From NCBI GenBank assembly GCA_023423405.1, contig JAFAFR010000037.1, positions 1-64,000 on the forward strand: a stretch of 64,000 nt of DNA. Reading direction: 5' to 3'. Positions 1-7,556 of the stretch are shown here, piece by piece. A program made the translations under genes and the position numbers. Source of the stretch: Bacteroidota bacterium (GTDB taxonomy: Bacteria > Bacteroidota > Bacteroidia > Chitinophagales > Chitinophagaceae). How positions within the stretch are numbered: the stretch's first letter is position 1; each line of letters opens with the position of its first letter. The notes under the pieces are model-generated. The model was not told the DNA's origin and did no database searches. It saw nothing but the letters and a program-made list of their open reading frames with translations.

Positions 1-2
1 GG

Positions 3-209
3 GAACAGCGGATCGGCCATTTGGGCATGCAGCATTATCCCCGCAGAAGCACTTTTTCCGATGCCAACCAACGGCGCAGCCAGGAGGTGTTCGAACAGAT
101 TTACTGGAAGCTCTACCAGCGGTATGCAGCTTTTTTATCGGACAGCCGGCCCCGGTCAATAGCCACTTATCTAAAACAACTCCCCCGGATTTTTACCGGA
201 CAGCAATAA
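3..209 (+). pseudogene. IS4-family transposase, N-terminal remnant (cut by window edge)
   Basis: The reading frame is open at the left edge and gives a piece with the words HLGM, RSTFSDANQRRS and VFEQIYWKLYQRY followed by LSDSR. This pattern (x-RST-x-SDAN-x-RR, then a KLYxRY helix and SDSR) is familiar from the N-terminal half of IS4-type transposases of Bacteroidota, just before the first catalytic Asp. The frame then runs into about 20 unrelated-looking residues and stops, so the DDE catalytic core is absent. I read it as a truncated, inactive transposase. Whether more lies left of the window cannot be seen. Confidence 0.6.
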
Positions 210-239
210 CCCCAAACCACAAACCACAGACCCCAAACC

Positions 240-263
240 AAAAAAGGCGACCGAAGCCGCCTT
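240..263 (-). terminator. Rho-independent terminator of the small secreted-protein gene
   Basis: On the minus strand an 8-bp stem (one G-T wobble) closes a TTCG tetraloop and is followed by six T residues. It lies about 20 bases after the stop codon of the gene at 284-460. Confidence 0.75.
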
Positions 264-283
264 CCAAACCAGGAACCTACTAC

Positions 284-460
284 TCAACTTCCCTGCTTCT
301 GCTCCTTCTTCTCTGCTTTGTCTTTCTTTTCCGTATGATGATGTTTTGACTTGTGCGCCGGGGCTGTCTTCTCTGCCGGCTTTGCCGCAGGAGTTGCTTG
401 CGCAAATCCAATTCCGGTAACAGCAAGCAAAAGGGCGGTCGCAAACAATAGTTTTTTCAT
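284..460 (-). CDS. small secreted Lys/His-rich protein
   Basis: A 58-residue protein starting MKKLLFATALLLAV with a clear signal peptide that probably ends at GFAQA (about residue 20). The mature part is short, hydrophilic and low-complexity: Ala/Pro/Lys, then a KSKHHH patch, then a Lys/Glu run. The ATG at 460 is preferred over an upstream in-frame ATG at 490 because it begins the signal sequence directly. Short periplasmic proteins of this composition are common in Bacteroidota and usually have no assigned role; the His cluster could bind metal, but that is only a guess. It stands alone, with its own terminator. Confidence 0.6.
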   Translation of the reverse strand: MKKLLFATALLLAVTGIGFAQATPAAKPAEKTAPAHKSKHHHTEKKDKAEKKEQKQGS

Positions 461-643
461 GGCTTCATTTTTAAGATGATGAATGATCAATTTTGTTCTA
501 CAAAGTTTCGTTCACAACAACAGCATCGCGAAATTTTCAGGCCTCCTTAACCAGCCATTAACCAGGGTTAACGACTTGTTATTGAGCCGCATTCCTTCTT
601 TCAAAAAGCAGGAATAAACGGAATTTGCACGATATTTAATACC

Positions 644-1921
644 ATGCGTTCGTCCACCACCCGCCTGCTTATTGTTCTGCTGACCATCACGGTTGCCGCC
701 ATCATCGGCATACAGGTGCACTGGATGCAAAAAACTTATTCCTATGAAAAAAACACCTTCAATACAGCAGTAGTAAAAAGCATCCGCGGCCTCTATGAAG
801 ACCTTGAGTTGCTGCAGCAACCCGACAGCCACCTGGGCAACGACATCGAACACCCCGCGCCGGATAATTTCCTCTTTCGCATCGACAGCATTCCGCAGAA
901 AGACAGCCTGCTCTATTACCTCAGCTCCGAGTTCAGCGACTTTAACCTGATCACCGATTGCAGCATCGCCGTCTACGACCACCGCAAAGACAGGATCCTC
1001 TATCACGGCTACATCAATACCGCCACCACGCAGTTCAAAAACGACAGCCTCCGCCAAACCGAACTGCCCGCCAGGAACTTTTCCTTCGTTCATCTTTATT
1101 TTCCCCACCGCAGCCAGTACATCATCACCCAGATGAATACCTGGATCTATACCAGCGCCTTCCTGCTCTTCCTGCTCATTGGACTGGCGCTTGCCATTTA
1201 CTACCTGTTCCGGCAAAAATTCCTGAACGAAGTGCAAAAGGATTTCATCAACAACGTTACCCACGAATTCAGTACACCACTCACCGTGATCGACCTTTCC
1301 ACCGACGCCCTTGGAAAACCTAACGTGCTGGCACAACCGGAGAAAATAACCAAGTACGCCACTACCATCCGGCGCCAGACCGACTACCTGAAAACACATA
1401 TCCAGAACCTGATCAATACCGTCGTTTCCGGCAACTACAGTTTCAGTCTCAACCGCACGGAGATCGTTCCCAACGACCTGCTCCGGCAGGTGACCCAGCA
1501 GCTTGAACCGCTCCTGCTGGAAAAAAAAGGCAGCTACGAACTGGACCTCGAAGAAAGCAATAAAACCATCCGCGCCGATCACGACAACCTCTACCTGGCC
1601 TTCTTCAACATCGTGAACAATGCCATTAAATATTCGAACCAGCCGTCTGTCAAAATACAAACCCGGTGCACACCCCAGCACTTCCGCATCAGCATCAAGG
1701 ACAATGGCATCGGCATAGAACCAGGTGATCTCAAAAAAGTCTTTCGCAAATTCTACCGCGGCCAGAAAGGCAACCTGCACAACAGCAAGGGCCTGGGACT
1801 CGGGCTTTATTTTACCAAAAAAGTGATCGATCTTCACCATGGCAGCATCCATGTAAACAGTATCGCCGGCGTTGGAACGGAACTCAGCATAGACCTGCCG
1901 GTTAACACCACCCATCCATGA
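644..1921 (+). CDS. two-component sensor histidine kinase
   Basis: 425 residues. Membrane segments at about residues 8-25 and 168-189 enclose a periplasmic sensor domain of about 140 residues with no recognised fold. The kinase part follows: HisKA dimerisation helix with NNVTHEFSTPL (phospho-acceptor H207), N-box NNAIKYS (about 325-331), G1 box DNGIGI (353-358), F-box region and G2 box KGLGLGLY (382-389). It autophosphorylates and should pass the phosphate to the regulator whose ATG overlaps its TGA by 4 bp. There is no HAMP domain between the second membrane segment and HisKA. The signal is unknown. Length and layout are usual for Bacteroidota kinases. Confidence 0.93.
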   Translation: MRSSTTRLLIVLLTITVAAIIGIQVHWMQKTYSYEKNTFNTAVVKSIRGLYEDLELLQQPDSHLGNDIEHPAPDNFLFRIDSIPQKDSLLYYLSSEFSDFNLITDCSIAVYDHRKDRILYHGYINTATTQFKNDSLRQTELPARNFSFVHLYFPHRSQYIITQMNTWIYTSAFLLFLLIGLALAIYYLFRQKFLNEVQKDFINNVTHEFSTPLTVIDLSTDALGKPNVLAQPEKITKYATTIRRQTDYLKTHIQNLINTVVSGNYSFSLNRTEIVPNDLLRQVTQQLEPLLLEKKGSYELDLEESNKTIRADHDNLYLAFFNIVNNAIKYSNQPSVKIQTRCTPQHFRISIKDNGIGIEPGDLKKVFRKFYRGQKGNLHNSKGLGLGLYFTKKVIDLHHGSIHVNSIAGVGTELSIDLPVNTTHP

Positions 1922-2613
1922 ACACCAAGGGAACCATCTTACTGGCGGAAGACGACACCTATCTCAGCGAGCTCATGCAGGAAGCCCTCGAAGAGGAAGG
2001 ATACAACGTGGTAGTGTATTCCGATGGCCAGCAGGCCATTGATCATTTCGATAAGAACAAGTTCGATATCGTACTGCTCGACGTAATGATGCCGGTGAAA
2101 GACGGTTTTATGGTTGCCAGAAAGATCCGGCAGCAGACCGATGTATTGCCCATTCTTTTCATCAGCACCCGCAACATGGAGGAAGACAAAATAAAGGGCT
2201 ACGGAACCGGCGCCGACGATTATATCACCAAGCCCTTCAGCATGAAAGAACTGTTGCTGAAGCTGGATGTATTTCTTCGCCGCACCCGGAAACTATCTTA
2301 TGAATCGGTCCTCACTTTCCAGATCGGGCAACTGCATTTCTCCTATACCGACCGGAAAATCACCGGGCCGGAAGGCAGCTTCGATCTTAAGCAGAAAGAA
2401 GCCGACCTGCTCAAGTTCCTTTGTGAACATCCCAACCGCATCCTTAAGCGCGAAGAAGTGTTACTGGCCGTTTGGGGGAAAGACGATTTTTTCCTGGGCC
2501 GCAGTATGGATGTGTACATGACCAAGGTGCGCAAACTCCTCCGTGCCGATCCCAGCCTCCTGATCGAAACCATTCACGGGCATGGTTTTCGTTTTACCGT
2601 GCCCGCGTCCTGA
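1918..2613 (+). CDS. OmpR-type DNA-binding response regulator
   Basis: 231 residues. The receiver domain (about 5-118) has the acidic pair E11-D12-D13, phospho-acceptor D55 in LLDVMMP, the conserved Ser/Thr at 83-84 and K105 in ITKPF. The C-terminal winged-helix domain (about 130-229) carries the typical ILKREEVLLAVWG and YMTKVRKLLR elements. It is translationally coupled to the kinase (ATGA overlap), so the two form a cognate pair. It ends two bases before the convergent dioxygenase-like gene, with no visible terminator between them. Confidence 0.93.
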   Translation: MNTKGTILLAEDDTYLSELMQEALEEEGYNVVVYSDGQQAIDHFDKNKFDIVLLDVMMPVKDGFMVARKIRQQTDVLPILFISTRNMEEDKIKGYGTGADDYITKPFSMKELLLKLDVFLRRTRKLSYESVLTFQIGQLHFSYTDRKITGPEGSFDLKQKEADLLKFLCEHPNRILKREEVLLAVWGKDDFFLGRSMDVYMTKVRKLLRADPSLLIETIHGHGFRFTVPAS

Positions 2614-2615
2614 TT

Positions 2616-3566
2616 TCAGTCCTGCATCAGGGAGGGGCGTTCCGTGATCTCGTGGTATTTGATCACATCCTTTGCATAGTAATGGATCACCATGCTTTTG
2701 CGGGTGAGCGAATGATCAACGATGGGCAGGCCGCCATGGATCAGGTTGGCGTGCCAGATAAATAGATCACCTTTTTTTGCCAGGAAGATTTTCTGTTCGA
2801 AAGTATTACGCTGCAATATCTCTTCCACCACATCTTCGTAATCGCGGTAATCTTTTTTTCCCAACTGCAACAGGCTGCTCGTCTGTTCAAAATCATTGTT
2901 GAGCAGGTAAGGCAGGCGATGGCTGCCGGGATAGTAAAACAGCGGCCCGCTTTTTTCGTTCGTATCCTCCAGGGCGATCCATACGGCAATGAGGTAACCC
3001 AGTGGATAGGTGGTCATGTGAATGCTGTCGGAATGCGCGCGCTGGTTACTGCCTTTGATGAAATTGAGGGTTTGGAAAGGCACCACCTCCTTACCAAGCA
3101 GGAACTGCAGCACAGATAGTATTTCCGGGTCGCAGGTAGTGTTGCGGATGGTATCCGACAGGCGGTTGGCGAAAGGAAGCTTGTTGTCGTGCGTGATGGC
3201 GATCTGTCCCTTTGCCAAGATCTGGTCGATGGCTGCATTGATCGCATCGACCCTTTCTTCCGGCAGTCCGCTCTTCCATAAAATATAACCCTGCTGCGAC
3301 CAGTTCAGCACCTGTTCCTGCAATGCCGCCGGCAGTTGCGCGAAGGAAGGGTGCGCCGGCGCCAGCTCGCGGGAATCGCCGCAATCGAGCCAGGCCCTGG
3401 ACGCACGGTCGGGAAAGTCCCTGCTCGATATAGAGCCGAAAAGGGGTTTGTTGATGCTGTATCGTTTATAGGCTTCCTGGTTGTGCCGCAGGTTTTTCAG
3501 GTGCAGCAGGTTGTAGGCCCAGTGAACCGGTTTGAATCTTTTGAGATAGGAAAAAAGATGTTTCAC
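2616..3566 (-). CDS. phytanoyl-CoA dioxygenase (PhyH) family protein
   Basis: About 316 residues if translation starts at the GTG giving (M)KHLFSYLKRF; a GTG two codons earlier (3572) or an upstream ATG at 3668 that overlaps the preceding gene by 20 bp are alternatives, and the 34 extra residues look uncoding. The non-haem Fe(II)/2-oxoglutarate fold is supported by the facial triad: HSD (H-x-D) in QRAHSDSIH, the distal His in NLIHGG, and Arg in LTRKSM for 2-oxoglutarate. The substrate is unknown; family members hydroxylate lipids or small metabolites. It follows the AraC regulator in the same direction, so the two may be co-transcribed. Confidence 0.8.
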   Translation of the reverse strand: MKHLFSYLKRFKPVHWAYNLLHLKNLRHNQEAYKRYSINKPLFGSISSRDFPDRASRAWLDCGDSRELAPAHPSFAQLPAALQEQVLNWSQQGYILWKSGLPEERVDAINAAIDQILAKGQIAITHDNKLPFANRLSDTIRNTTCDPEILSVLQFLLGKEVVPFQTLNFIKGSNQRAHSDSIHMTTYPLGYLIAVWIALEDTNEKSGPLFYYPGSHRLPYLLNNDFEQTSSLLQLGKKDYRDYEDVVEEILQRNTFEQKIFLAKKGDLFIWHANLIHGGLPIVDHSLTRKSMVIHYYAKDVIKYHEITERPSLMQD

Positions 3567-3648
3567 AACCACGAAAATAAGGGGAAAGTGCTGTGGAGTG
3601 AAGCGCCACGAAATGAAGCGCTGGCAGGGGCATAATTCCACCGCCAGG

Positions 3649-4416
3649 TCATTTTGGCGGCAGGGCACTGAATTGTATAAACCGGCCGCTTTTGTTCAGG
3701 CTGAGCACTTTGGGTGAAACACCCGAAAGCTTTTTGACCTCCCTGATAAAATGCGACTGGTCGGTGAAATGACCCGGCGGGAACAATTTTCCTTCGCGGA
3801 TTTGCGCAAAGGCCGACCGGAACCGCAGGATGGAAAGATAGGTCTTGAGCGACAGGCCAAATTCCTGGTTAAAATAACGATTGATCTGCCGGCTGCTCCA
3901 GAAGGCCCGGGCCGACAATTCCTTTACGGTAGCAGCACCGTCTGAATCGTATATAAGTGAGAACAGGGATTGTTTTCGGCTGTCCATTTCTGTTGGTATC
4001 CTGGCCGTTACGGTCGCCATTGCTTTTTTGCAGAAGTCCCGAAAATCCTGCAGATCGTTTTCGCTGAAATTCCAGAAACCGGGCGGAAGCAGCTCAATCG
4101 TATTCAGTAAAGAAGCAACCGGCCTTTGAATAATATATTCCACTGCAGGCAGCCGGAAGCTGACGGCAAAGAGCAGGGACCTGGCAGGAATGCTTACCCA
4201 CTCCGGCATGGTGGTGAGTCCCGCGAGTGCAACATAAAAACCGTCTTTTTCTGACCGCGACAGCAGCAGGTCGATCCTTCCATCGGGCAACAGCATCACT
4301 TCCCTGGTCGTATCCGCTTCGCTTGCCAGCATCCAGCAACTGTCCACCCAATAACTAAGCGAAGGATGGGGCGGAGCCCACTGGTAATTGATTCCGGGCA
4401 GAAGGGTGTTCTTCAT
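3649..4416 (-). CDS. AraC-family transcriptional regulator
   Basis: 255 residues. The N-terminal ~145 residues resemble the DUF6597-type sensor domain common in Bacteroidota AraC proteins (PHPSLSYWVDSCWML near residue 17, LLPDGRIDLL near 42). The C-terminal ~100 residues hold two helix-turn-helix units, with SSRQINRYF in the first and the family signature FTDQSHFIREVKKLSG followed by SPK in the second. It is immediately upstream of the PhyH-like gene on the same strand, which is the natural candidate target. Confidence 0.88.
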   Translation of the reverse strand: MKNTLLPGINYQWAPPHPSLSYWVDSCWMLASEADTTREVMLLPDGRIDLLLSRSEKDGFYVALAGLTTMPEWVSIPARSLLFAVSFRLPAVEYIIQRPVASLLNTIELLPPGFWNFSENDLQDFRDFCKKAMATVTARIPTEMDSRKQSLFSLIYDSDGAATVKELSARAFWSSRQINRYFNQEFGLSLKTYLSILRFRSAFAQIREGKLFPPGHFTDQSHFIREVKKLSGVSPKVLSLNKSGRFIQFSALPPK

Positions 4417-4443
4417 TTTTCAGGACCGGTTGTGCTGAAATCG

Positions 4444-4451
4444 TAGATTTG
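4444..4451 (+). promoter_or_regulatory. candidate -7 box (TAGATTTG) of the phnA-like gene
   Basis: Matches the Bacteroidota consensus TAnnTTTG and lies 20 bases before the ATG at 4472. No good -33 TTTG is placed 18-20 bases upstream. Confidence 0.4.
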
Positions 4452-4471
4452 CCATTTCTCAAAAAGATTCC

Positions 4472-5029
4472 ATGAGTATCGACAACAAACTTACTGAAAG
4501 ATGCCAGGGTATTTGCGAACTGTGCAGTAATGCAACGGCGACCGAAGCTTTTCTGGTGAGTCCGCGTACGGAAGAAACGGCAGAAAACCAGGTGGCGCTT
4601 TGCGAAACCTGTTTGCAGAACATGCAGGCGAGCGACCAGGGAAACTACTGGCGCTGCCTGGAAGGAAGCATCTGGAATCCCGAGCCTGTTGTGCAGGCGC
4701 TGAGCTATCGCCTGCTGCAGCAGCATGCCGGCGAGGAATGGGCCGCGGCCGTACTGGATTCGGTGGACGTAGACGAAACAGTTGTGCACTGGGCCATGAG
4801 TGCTTTTGAAGTGGCCGAACAGCACAAAGACGCTCATGGCAATGCACTCACCAACGGTGATACGGTAGTGCTTACGCAGAACCTGAATGTAAAGGGCACC
4901 AGTTTCACCGCTCCCAAAGGCACCGTCGTGAAAAAGATCCGGCTGGTCCCCGACAATACCGAACAGATCGAAGGCAAAATCAATGAACAAACCATTGTGA
5001 TCCTCACCAAATACGTGAAGAAAGGTTAG
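4472..5029 (+). CDS. phnA: PhnA-domain zinc-ribbon protein
   Basis: 185 residues. The N-terminal zinc-ribbon part has two Cys pairs, CELC near residue 15 and CETC near residue 45, and the C-terminal ~70 residues form the PhnA domain (DAHGNALTNGDTVVLTQNL, then KGTVVKKIRLV and IVILTKYVKK). The name comes from the E. coli phn region, but PhnA-domain proteins occur widely outside phosphonate loci and their role is not established. No phosphonate genes are nearby. The stop codon is two bases from the convergent SDR gene. Confidence 0.85.
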   Translation: MSIDNKLTERCQGICELCSNATATEAFLVSPRTEETAENQVALCETCLQNMQASDQGNYWRCLEGSIWNPEPVVQALSYRLLQQHAGEEWAAAVLDSVDVDETVVHWAMSAFEVAEQHKDAHGNALTNGDTVVLTQNLNVKGTSFTAPKGTVVKKIRLVPDNTEQIEGKINEQTIVILTKYVKKG

Positions 5030-5031
5030 CC

Positions 5032-5784
5032 TCAGATGGTAGTATATCCGCCATCGGCAATGATATAACTGCCTGTAGTAAACGAAGATTTATCGGAACT
5101 CAGGAATACCACCAGGTCGGCCACTTCTTCCACAGTGCCCAGCCGGTTCATGGTGGCTTTGGCAGCAACGGCTTTCAGGGTGGCGTCATCGAGGTTGTTT
5201 TCCAGCAGCGGCGTTAGAATGTACCCGGGGCCAACGGCATTGCAGCGGATGTTCTTCTGGCCGTATTCGGCAGCAATATTTTTGGTGAGCCCCACTACGC
5301 CATGCTTGGCAGCCGTATAGGCGCAATTCATGGGAGCGGCTACGGTGCCGTGGATGGAAGCGATGTTTACGATGCTGCCACCACCGTTCTTTTCCATCTG
5401 CTCCAGTTGATAGCGGCAGGCATAAAACACACCATTCAGGTTAACAGCGATCACTTTGTCCCAGGCAGCGATGTCGTAGTCGCCTGTTGCGGCAGGTGGT
5501 CCCGCAATGCCGGCATTGTTGCAGGCAATGTCGAGCCGGCCGTATTGCTGCACAGCGGCCTCCACAGAGTTTTTATTGTCCGCCGCGCTGGACGAATCAG
5601 CGCGGAGAAAGGAGGCTGTACCACCCGCCTTCCGGATGATGGAAACGGTTTCTTCTCCCTGTGTTTCGTTGATGTCGGTAACCAGCACCTTCGCACCTTC
5701 CTTTGCGTAAGCTTCTGCTACGGCCCTTCCGATGCCCGAGCCGGCGCCGGAAACGATAGCCACTTTGTTTTCCAGTAAAGCCAT
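5032..5784 (-). CDS. short-chain dehydrogenase/reductase (SDR)
   Basis: 250 residues, the length of a classical SDR. The Rossmann motif is SGAGSGIG (12-19), NNAG is at 89-92, and the catalytic Ser-Tyr-Lys is S143, Y156, K160 (YTAAK). Asp at the end of beta-2 (VTDIN, D37) favours NAD(H) over NADP(H). It probably oxidises or reduces a secondary alcohol/ketone; the substrate cannot be told from sequence. It stands alone between a convergent phnA-like gene and the DUF1801 gene. Confidence 0.9.
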   Translation of the reverse strand: MALLENKVAIVSGAGSGIGRAVAEAYAKEGAKVLVTDINETQGEETVSIIRKAGGTASFLRADSSSAADNKNSVEAAVQQYGRLDIACNNAGIAGPPAATGDYDIAAWDKVIAVNLNGVFYACRYQLEQMEKNGGGSIVNIASIHGTVAAPMNCAYTAAKHGVVGLTKNIAAEYGQKNIRCNAVGPGYILTPLLENNLDDATLKAVAAKATMNRLGTVEEVADLVVFLSSDKSSFTTGSYIIADGGYTTI

Positions 5785-5818
5785 GATGAACGGTTTTTAT
5801 TTTGAGGTAATAAATGTG

Positions 5819-6283
5819 TTATAGTTGATCGCTTTGACCAGCAGTCCGGCGATCTTTTTCAGGCGCTCTGTATCGTGACTGCAGGTATTGAATGGTGGCG
5901 CGCAGCAGTTTTTCCAGGGCAGGCTGGCTGATATCCGCCAGTTTGTTGACATAGATGCAAACCTTGCCTATTTTAAATTTGCCCAGGTCGTCGAGGAGGT
6001 GGCGGTGTTCGTCGAGTCCGGTGAAAGCGTAGAGCGATATGGCCGCTTTCCGCGGCGAGAAACCGATAAGGGGCGCATCGCCTTCGTGCCCGCTGGCGTA
6101 TTTGTAATGGTAGCGGCCGAAGCCGATGATGTTGGGCCCCCACATTTTGGGCGGATACCCCGATACCTTCTGCATCAGTTTCACCAGCGTCCGGCTGTCT
6201 GCCTGCTTCTGTTCGGTATTTGCGAAAGACGCGATGAAGGCATTTACGTCCACGCCTGTTTCTGTGGTTTTATTGGTCGCCAT
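5819..6283 (-). CDS. DUF1801 domain protein
   Basis: 154 residues from ATG 6283; an in-frame upstream ATG at 6355 adds an implausible 24-residue head. The body matches the DUF1801 (YdhG-like) family: MQKVSGYPPKMWGPNIIGFG, RYHYKYASGHEG, GFSPRKAAISLY and KIGKVCIYVNKLADI. Members are small cytosolic alpha/beta proteins of unknown function related to the frataxin-like YdhG fold. The 3' neighbour on the same strand is the SDR gene, 34 bases away. Confidence 0.8.
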   Translation of the reverse strand: MATNKTTETGVDVNAFIASFANTEQKQADSRTLVKLMQKVSGYPPKMWGPNIIGFGRYHYKYASGHEGDAPLIGFSPRKAAISLYAFTGLDEHRHLLDDLGKFKIGKVCIYVNKLADISQPALEKLLRATIQYLQSRYRAPEKDRRTAGQSDQL

Positions 6284-6400
6284 AGCAACTGTTTTTGATC
6301 TGGATAACGGGTGCGGAGGAGAGCCGGAGTATTGGTTCACACAAAAATATAGCAATTTCCATGAAGGCCCTGGTATCCATACAGGTAAGACTCAAAAACA

Positions 6401-6425
6401 AAACCGCTCCGGGCGGGAGCGGTTT
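6401..6425 (-). terminator. perfect 10-bp hairpin, terminator-like on the minus strand
   Basis: Arms 6401-6410 and 6416-6425 are perfectly complementary around a 5-base loop. On the minus strand it is followed by a T-rich tract (TGTTTTTG). No recognisable minus-strand gene ends just before it, so its partner transcript is unknown. Confidence 0.5.
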
Positions 6426-6514
6426 CAATTCCTTTGGACGGGACGATGGTTAATGCACTTCAGGGGATACGGACTTTCAATGATTTTTCTGCGTGGATTT
6501 CACGGGTTCTGACA

Positions 6515-6655
6515 GGATTGGATGTGTTTTTCTTCGGAACTGGATGCTGTGGCTTCTGATGGATCTGGACCGGGTTCTTCTGGATCGGATTGGACGGCTT
6601 TCTCAGGATTGGATCGGGTTTCTCTGGATGTTCCGGCTTTCTCTAGGATTGGATT
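6515..6655. repeat. degenerate direct repeats with core GGATTGGA
   Basis: The core GGATTGGA occurs at 6515, 6587, 6606 and 6646. A longer unit, CGGCTTTCTC followed by AGGATTGGAT, is seen twice about 40 bases apart, and CGGGTT(C/T) plus (T/C)TCTGGAT is also repeated with a ~43-base spacing. It looks like a decayed minisatellite. Confidence 0.55.
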
Positions 6656-6853
6656 TCGTTCGTTTGACAATACAAAGATGGAAAAGTTCCCTGCGCGGAA
6701 AGAATCTCTTCGACCAGCGGCCGGCAGGCTTCGATTTTCGGGAGATTTCGCCGGTAAAGGATCATTGCTCATCGAAAAGGAAATTATTTCCGAACTGGTA
6801 TTCGCTGGTGCTTTGCGCCCGCTCCAAAACGGAAGGTATAGTCAAAAAAATTG

Positions 6854-6861
6854 TACATTTG
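6854..6861 (+). promoter_or_regulatory. candidate -7 box (TACATTTG) of the antitoxin-like gene
   Basis: Fits TAnnTTTG and lies only 3 bases before the ATG at 6865, implying a leaderless or nearly leaderless mRNA if used. Confidence 0.4.
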
Positions 6862-6864
6862 AGC

Positions 6865-7071
6865 ATGTCTGCGTTTCGTTTAAACCGCCTTGCTTTTAAA
6901 GCTCACACAGCAGCAGAGGCAGCAAACCATTCCAGCTACTACAGGAGTTTTAGCTGGCAGGAAAGACTGAAAATTGCTGCATATTTAAACAGCATTGCCT
7001 TTAACTATCCTGAACCCAACCCTCCCAAATTGGATAGAACCAGGTTTAAAGCAGTTGCAAGAAAAAATTAA
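6865..7071 (+). CDS. small antitoxin-like protein of a nucleotidyltransferase pair
   Basis: 68 residues from ATG 6865. The pattern FKAHTAAEAANHSSYYRSFS-W-QERLKIAAYLN resembles short Bacteroidota proteins (x-EAx-HxxYY/W-x-S/T-x2-ERL-x3-YLN) found directly upstream of MNT-type nucleotidyltransferases. The stop codon overlaps the ATG of the next reading frame (TAATG), as expected for such a pair. The DNA here is AT-richer than its surroundings. The function as antitoxin is inferred from context only; the partner gene is broken (next entry), so this gene may now be an orphan. The longer in-frame extension upstream, to 6493, is repeat-derived and was rejected. Confidence 0.6.
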   Translation: MSAFRLNRLAFKAHTAAEAANHSSYYRSFSWQERLKIAAYLNSIAFNYPEPNPPKLDRTRFKAVARKN

Positions 7072-7296
7072 TGGCTAATATTTTTAATGAAGATTGGTGT
7101 TCCACCAGTAGCTATTGATGTTATGGTTAAAGTCAAGGGATTGAATTTTCAGGAATGCTTTGACAAGTCCGTCACTTTTGAAGATGATGGTCTTAAGATC
7201 AGAACGATACACAAAAACAATTTGATTCAGGCAAAAAAATCTTCGGGGAGAGCCAAAGATTTAAATGATTTAGAGAATTTGGATGTTGCGCTATAA
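7071..7296 (+). pseudogene. nucleotidyltransferase remnant with internal deletion
   Basis: The ATG at 7071 overlaps the stop of the upstream gene and begins MANIFNED, a typical start of DUF6036/MNT-like nucleotidyltransferases. After about eight codons the frame dies. In another frame, from about 7087, the sequence resumes with IGVPPVAIDVM, VKGLNFQEC, VTFEDDGLKIRTIH and SSGRAKDLNDLENL, which is the C-terminal third of the same family. The middle, which carries the catalytic GGxA(x)nDxD part, is missing, and the junction near 7085-7095 is out of frame. The gene is therefore a deletion remnant with no catalytic core. Confidence 0.65.
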
Positions 7297-7338
7297 AAAG
7301 AAAAGATAAAAATCTGTAACCCGCCGTAGTGTCGGCAC

Positions 7339-7372
7339 AAAAAAAGGAAACAATCAAATCGATCATTTCCTT
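7339..7372 (-). terminator. terminator downstream of tRNA-Ser
   Basis: Minus strand: AAGGAAA pairs with TTTCCTT (7366-7372 with 7344-7350) and runs straight into a T tract. It begins 4 bases after the tRNA 3' end. Confidence 0.65.
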
Positions 7373-7375
7373 CTG

Positions 7376-7463
7376 CGGAGAGAGCGGGATTCGAACCCGC
7401 GATACCCTTTAGAGGTATACACACTTTCCAGGCGTGCTCCTTCAACCACTCGGACATCTCTCC
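7376..7463 (-). tRNA. tRNA-Ser (anticodon GGA)
   Basis: 88 bases on the minus strand. Acceptor arms GGAGAGA/TCTCTCC pair perfectly, the T arm contains GGTTCGAATCC, the anticodon loop is CTGGAAA (anticodon GGA, complement of 7427-7429), and a long variable arm, diagnostic of serine tRNA, is present. The discriminator base is G and the 3' CCA is not encoded. It reads UCC/UCU serine codons. A matching promoter is seen 64 bases upstream. Confidence 0.95.
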
Positions 7464-7526
7464 GGATCACTGCTGCGACTGTATCCCGGCTCATCAAAAC
7501 CAGGCCCCGCGCAACGGAATGGGCCG

Positions 7527-7556
7527 CAAATATAGGGCTTATCCCCCATTGGTCAA
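7527..7556 (-). promoter_or_regulatory. sigma-ABfr-type promoter of tRNA-Ser
   Basis: Minus strand: TTG (7554-7556) - 19 bases - TATATTTG (7527-7534), an almost ideal Bacteroidota primary promoter. It overlaps the last codons of ansA and lies 64 bases before the tRNA 5' end. Confidence 0.65.

Larger units (their letters stand above)
6284..6864. other. gene-free stretch with hairpin, degenerate repeats and a promoter box
   Basis: No convincing gene is present in these 581 bases. They contain a strong hairpin (6401-6425), a patch of degenerate direct repeats (6515-6655) and a TAnnTTTG box (6854-6861). A Pro/Glu/Ser-rich frame on the minus strand (6500-6772) is judged a by-product of the repeats. 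Confidence 0.6.

Noticed and set aside
512..1915. Long minus-strand reading frame (467 residues) across the histidine kinase
   Set aside because: It is antisense to a clearly recognised kinase, with low-complexity Val/Phe/Gly-rich translation and no motif.
6500..6772. Minus-strand Pro/Glu/Ser-rich frame of 90 residues near the degenerate repeats
   Set aside because: Translation just mirrors the DNA repeats; no start signal or homology. The hairpin at 6401-6425 alone is not enough to support a gene.
6493..6864. N-terminal extension of the antitoxin-like gene
   Set aside because: It is made of the same DNA repeats and has no resemblance to the family; ATG 6865 has a -7 box right before it.
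7376..7463. Possible att site at the tRNA-Ser 3' end
   Set aside because: No second copy of the tRNA 3' end was seen in the neighbouring accessory patch.
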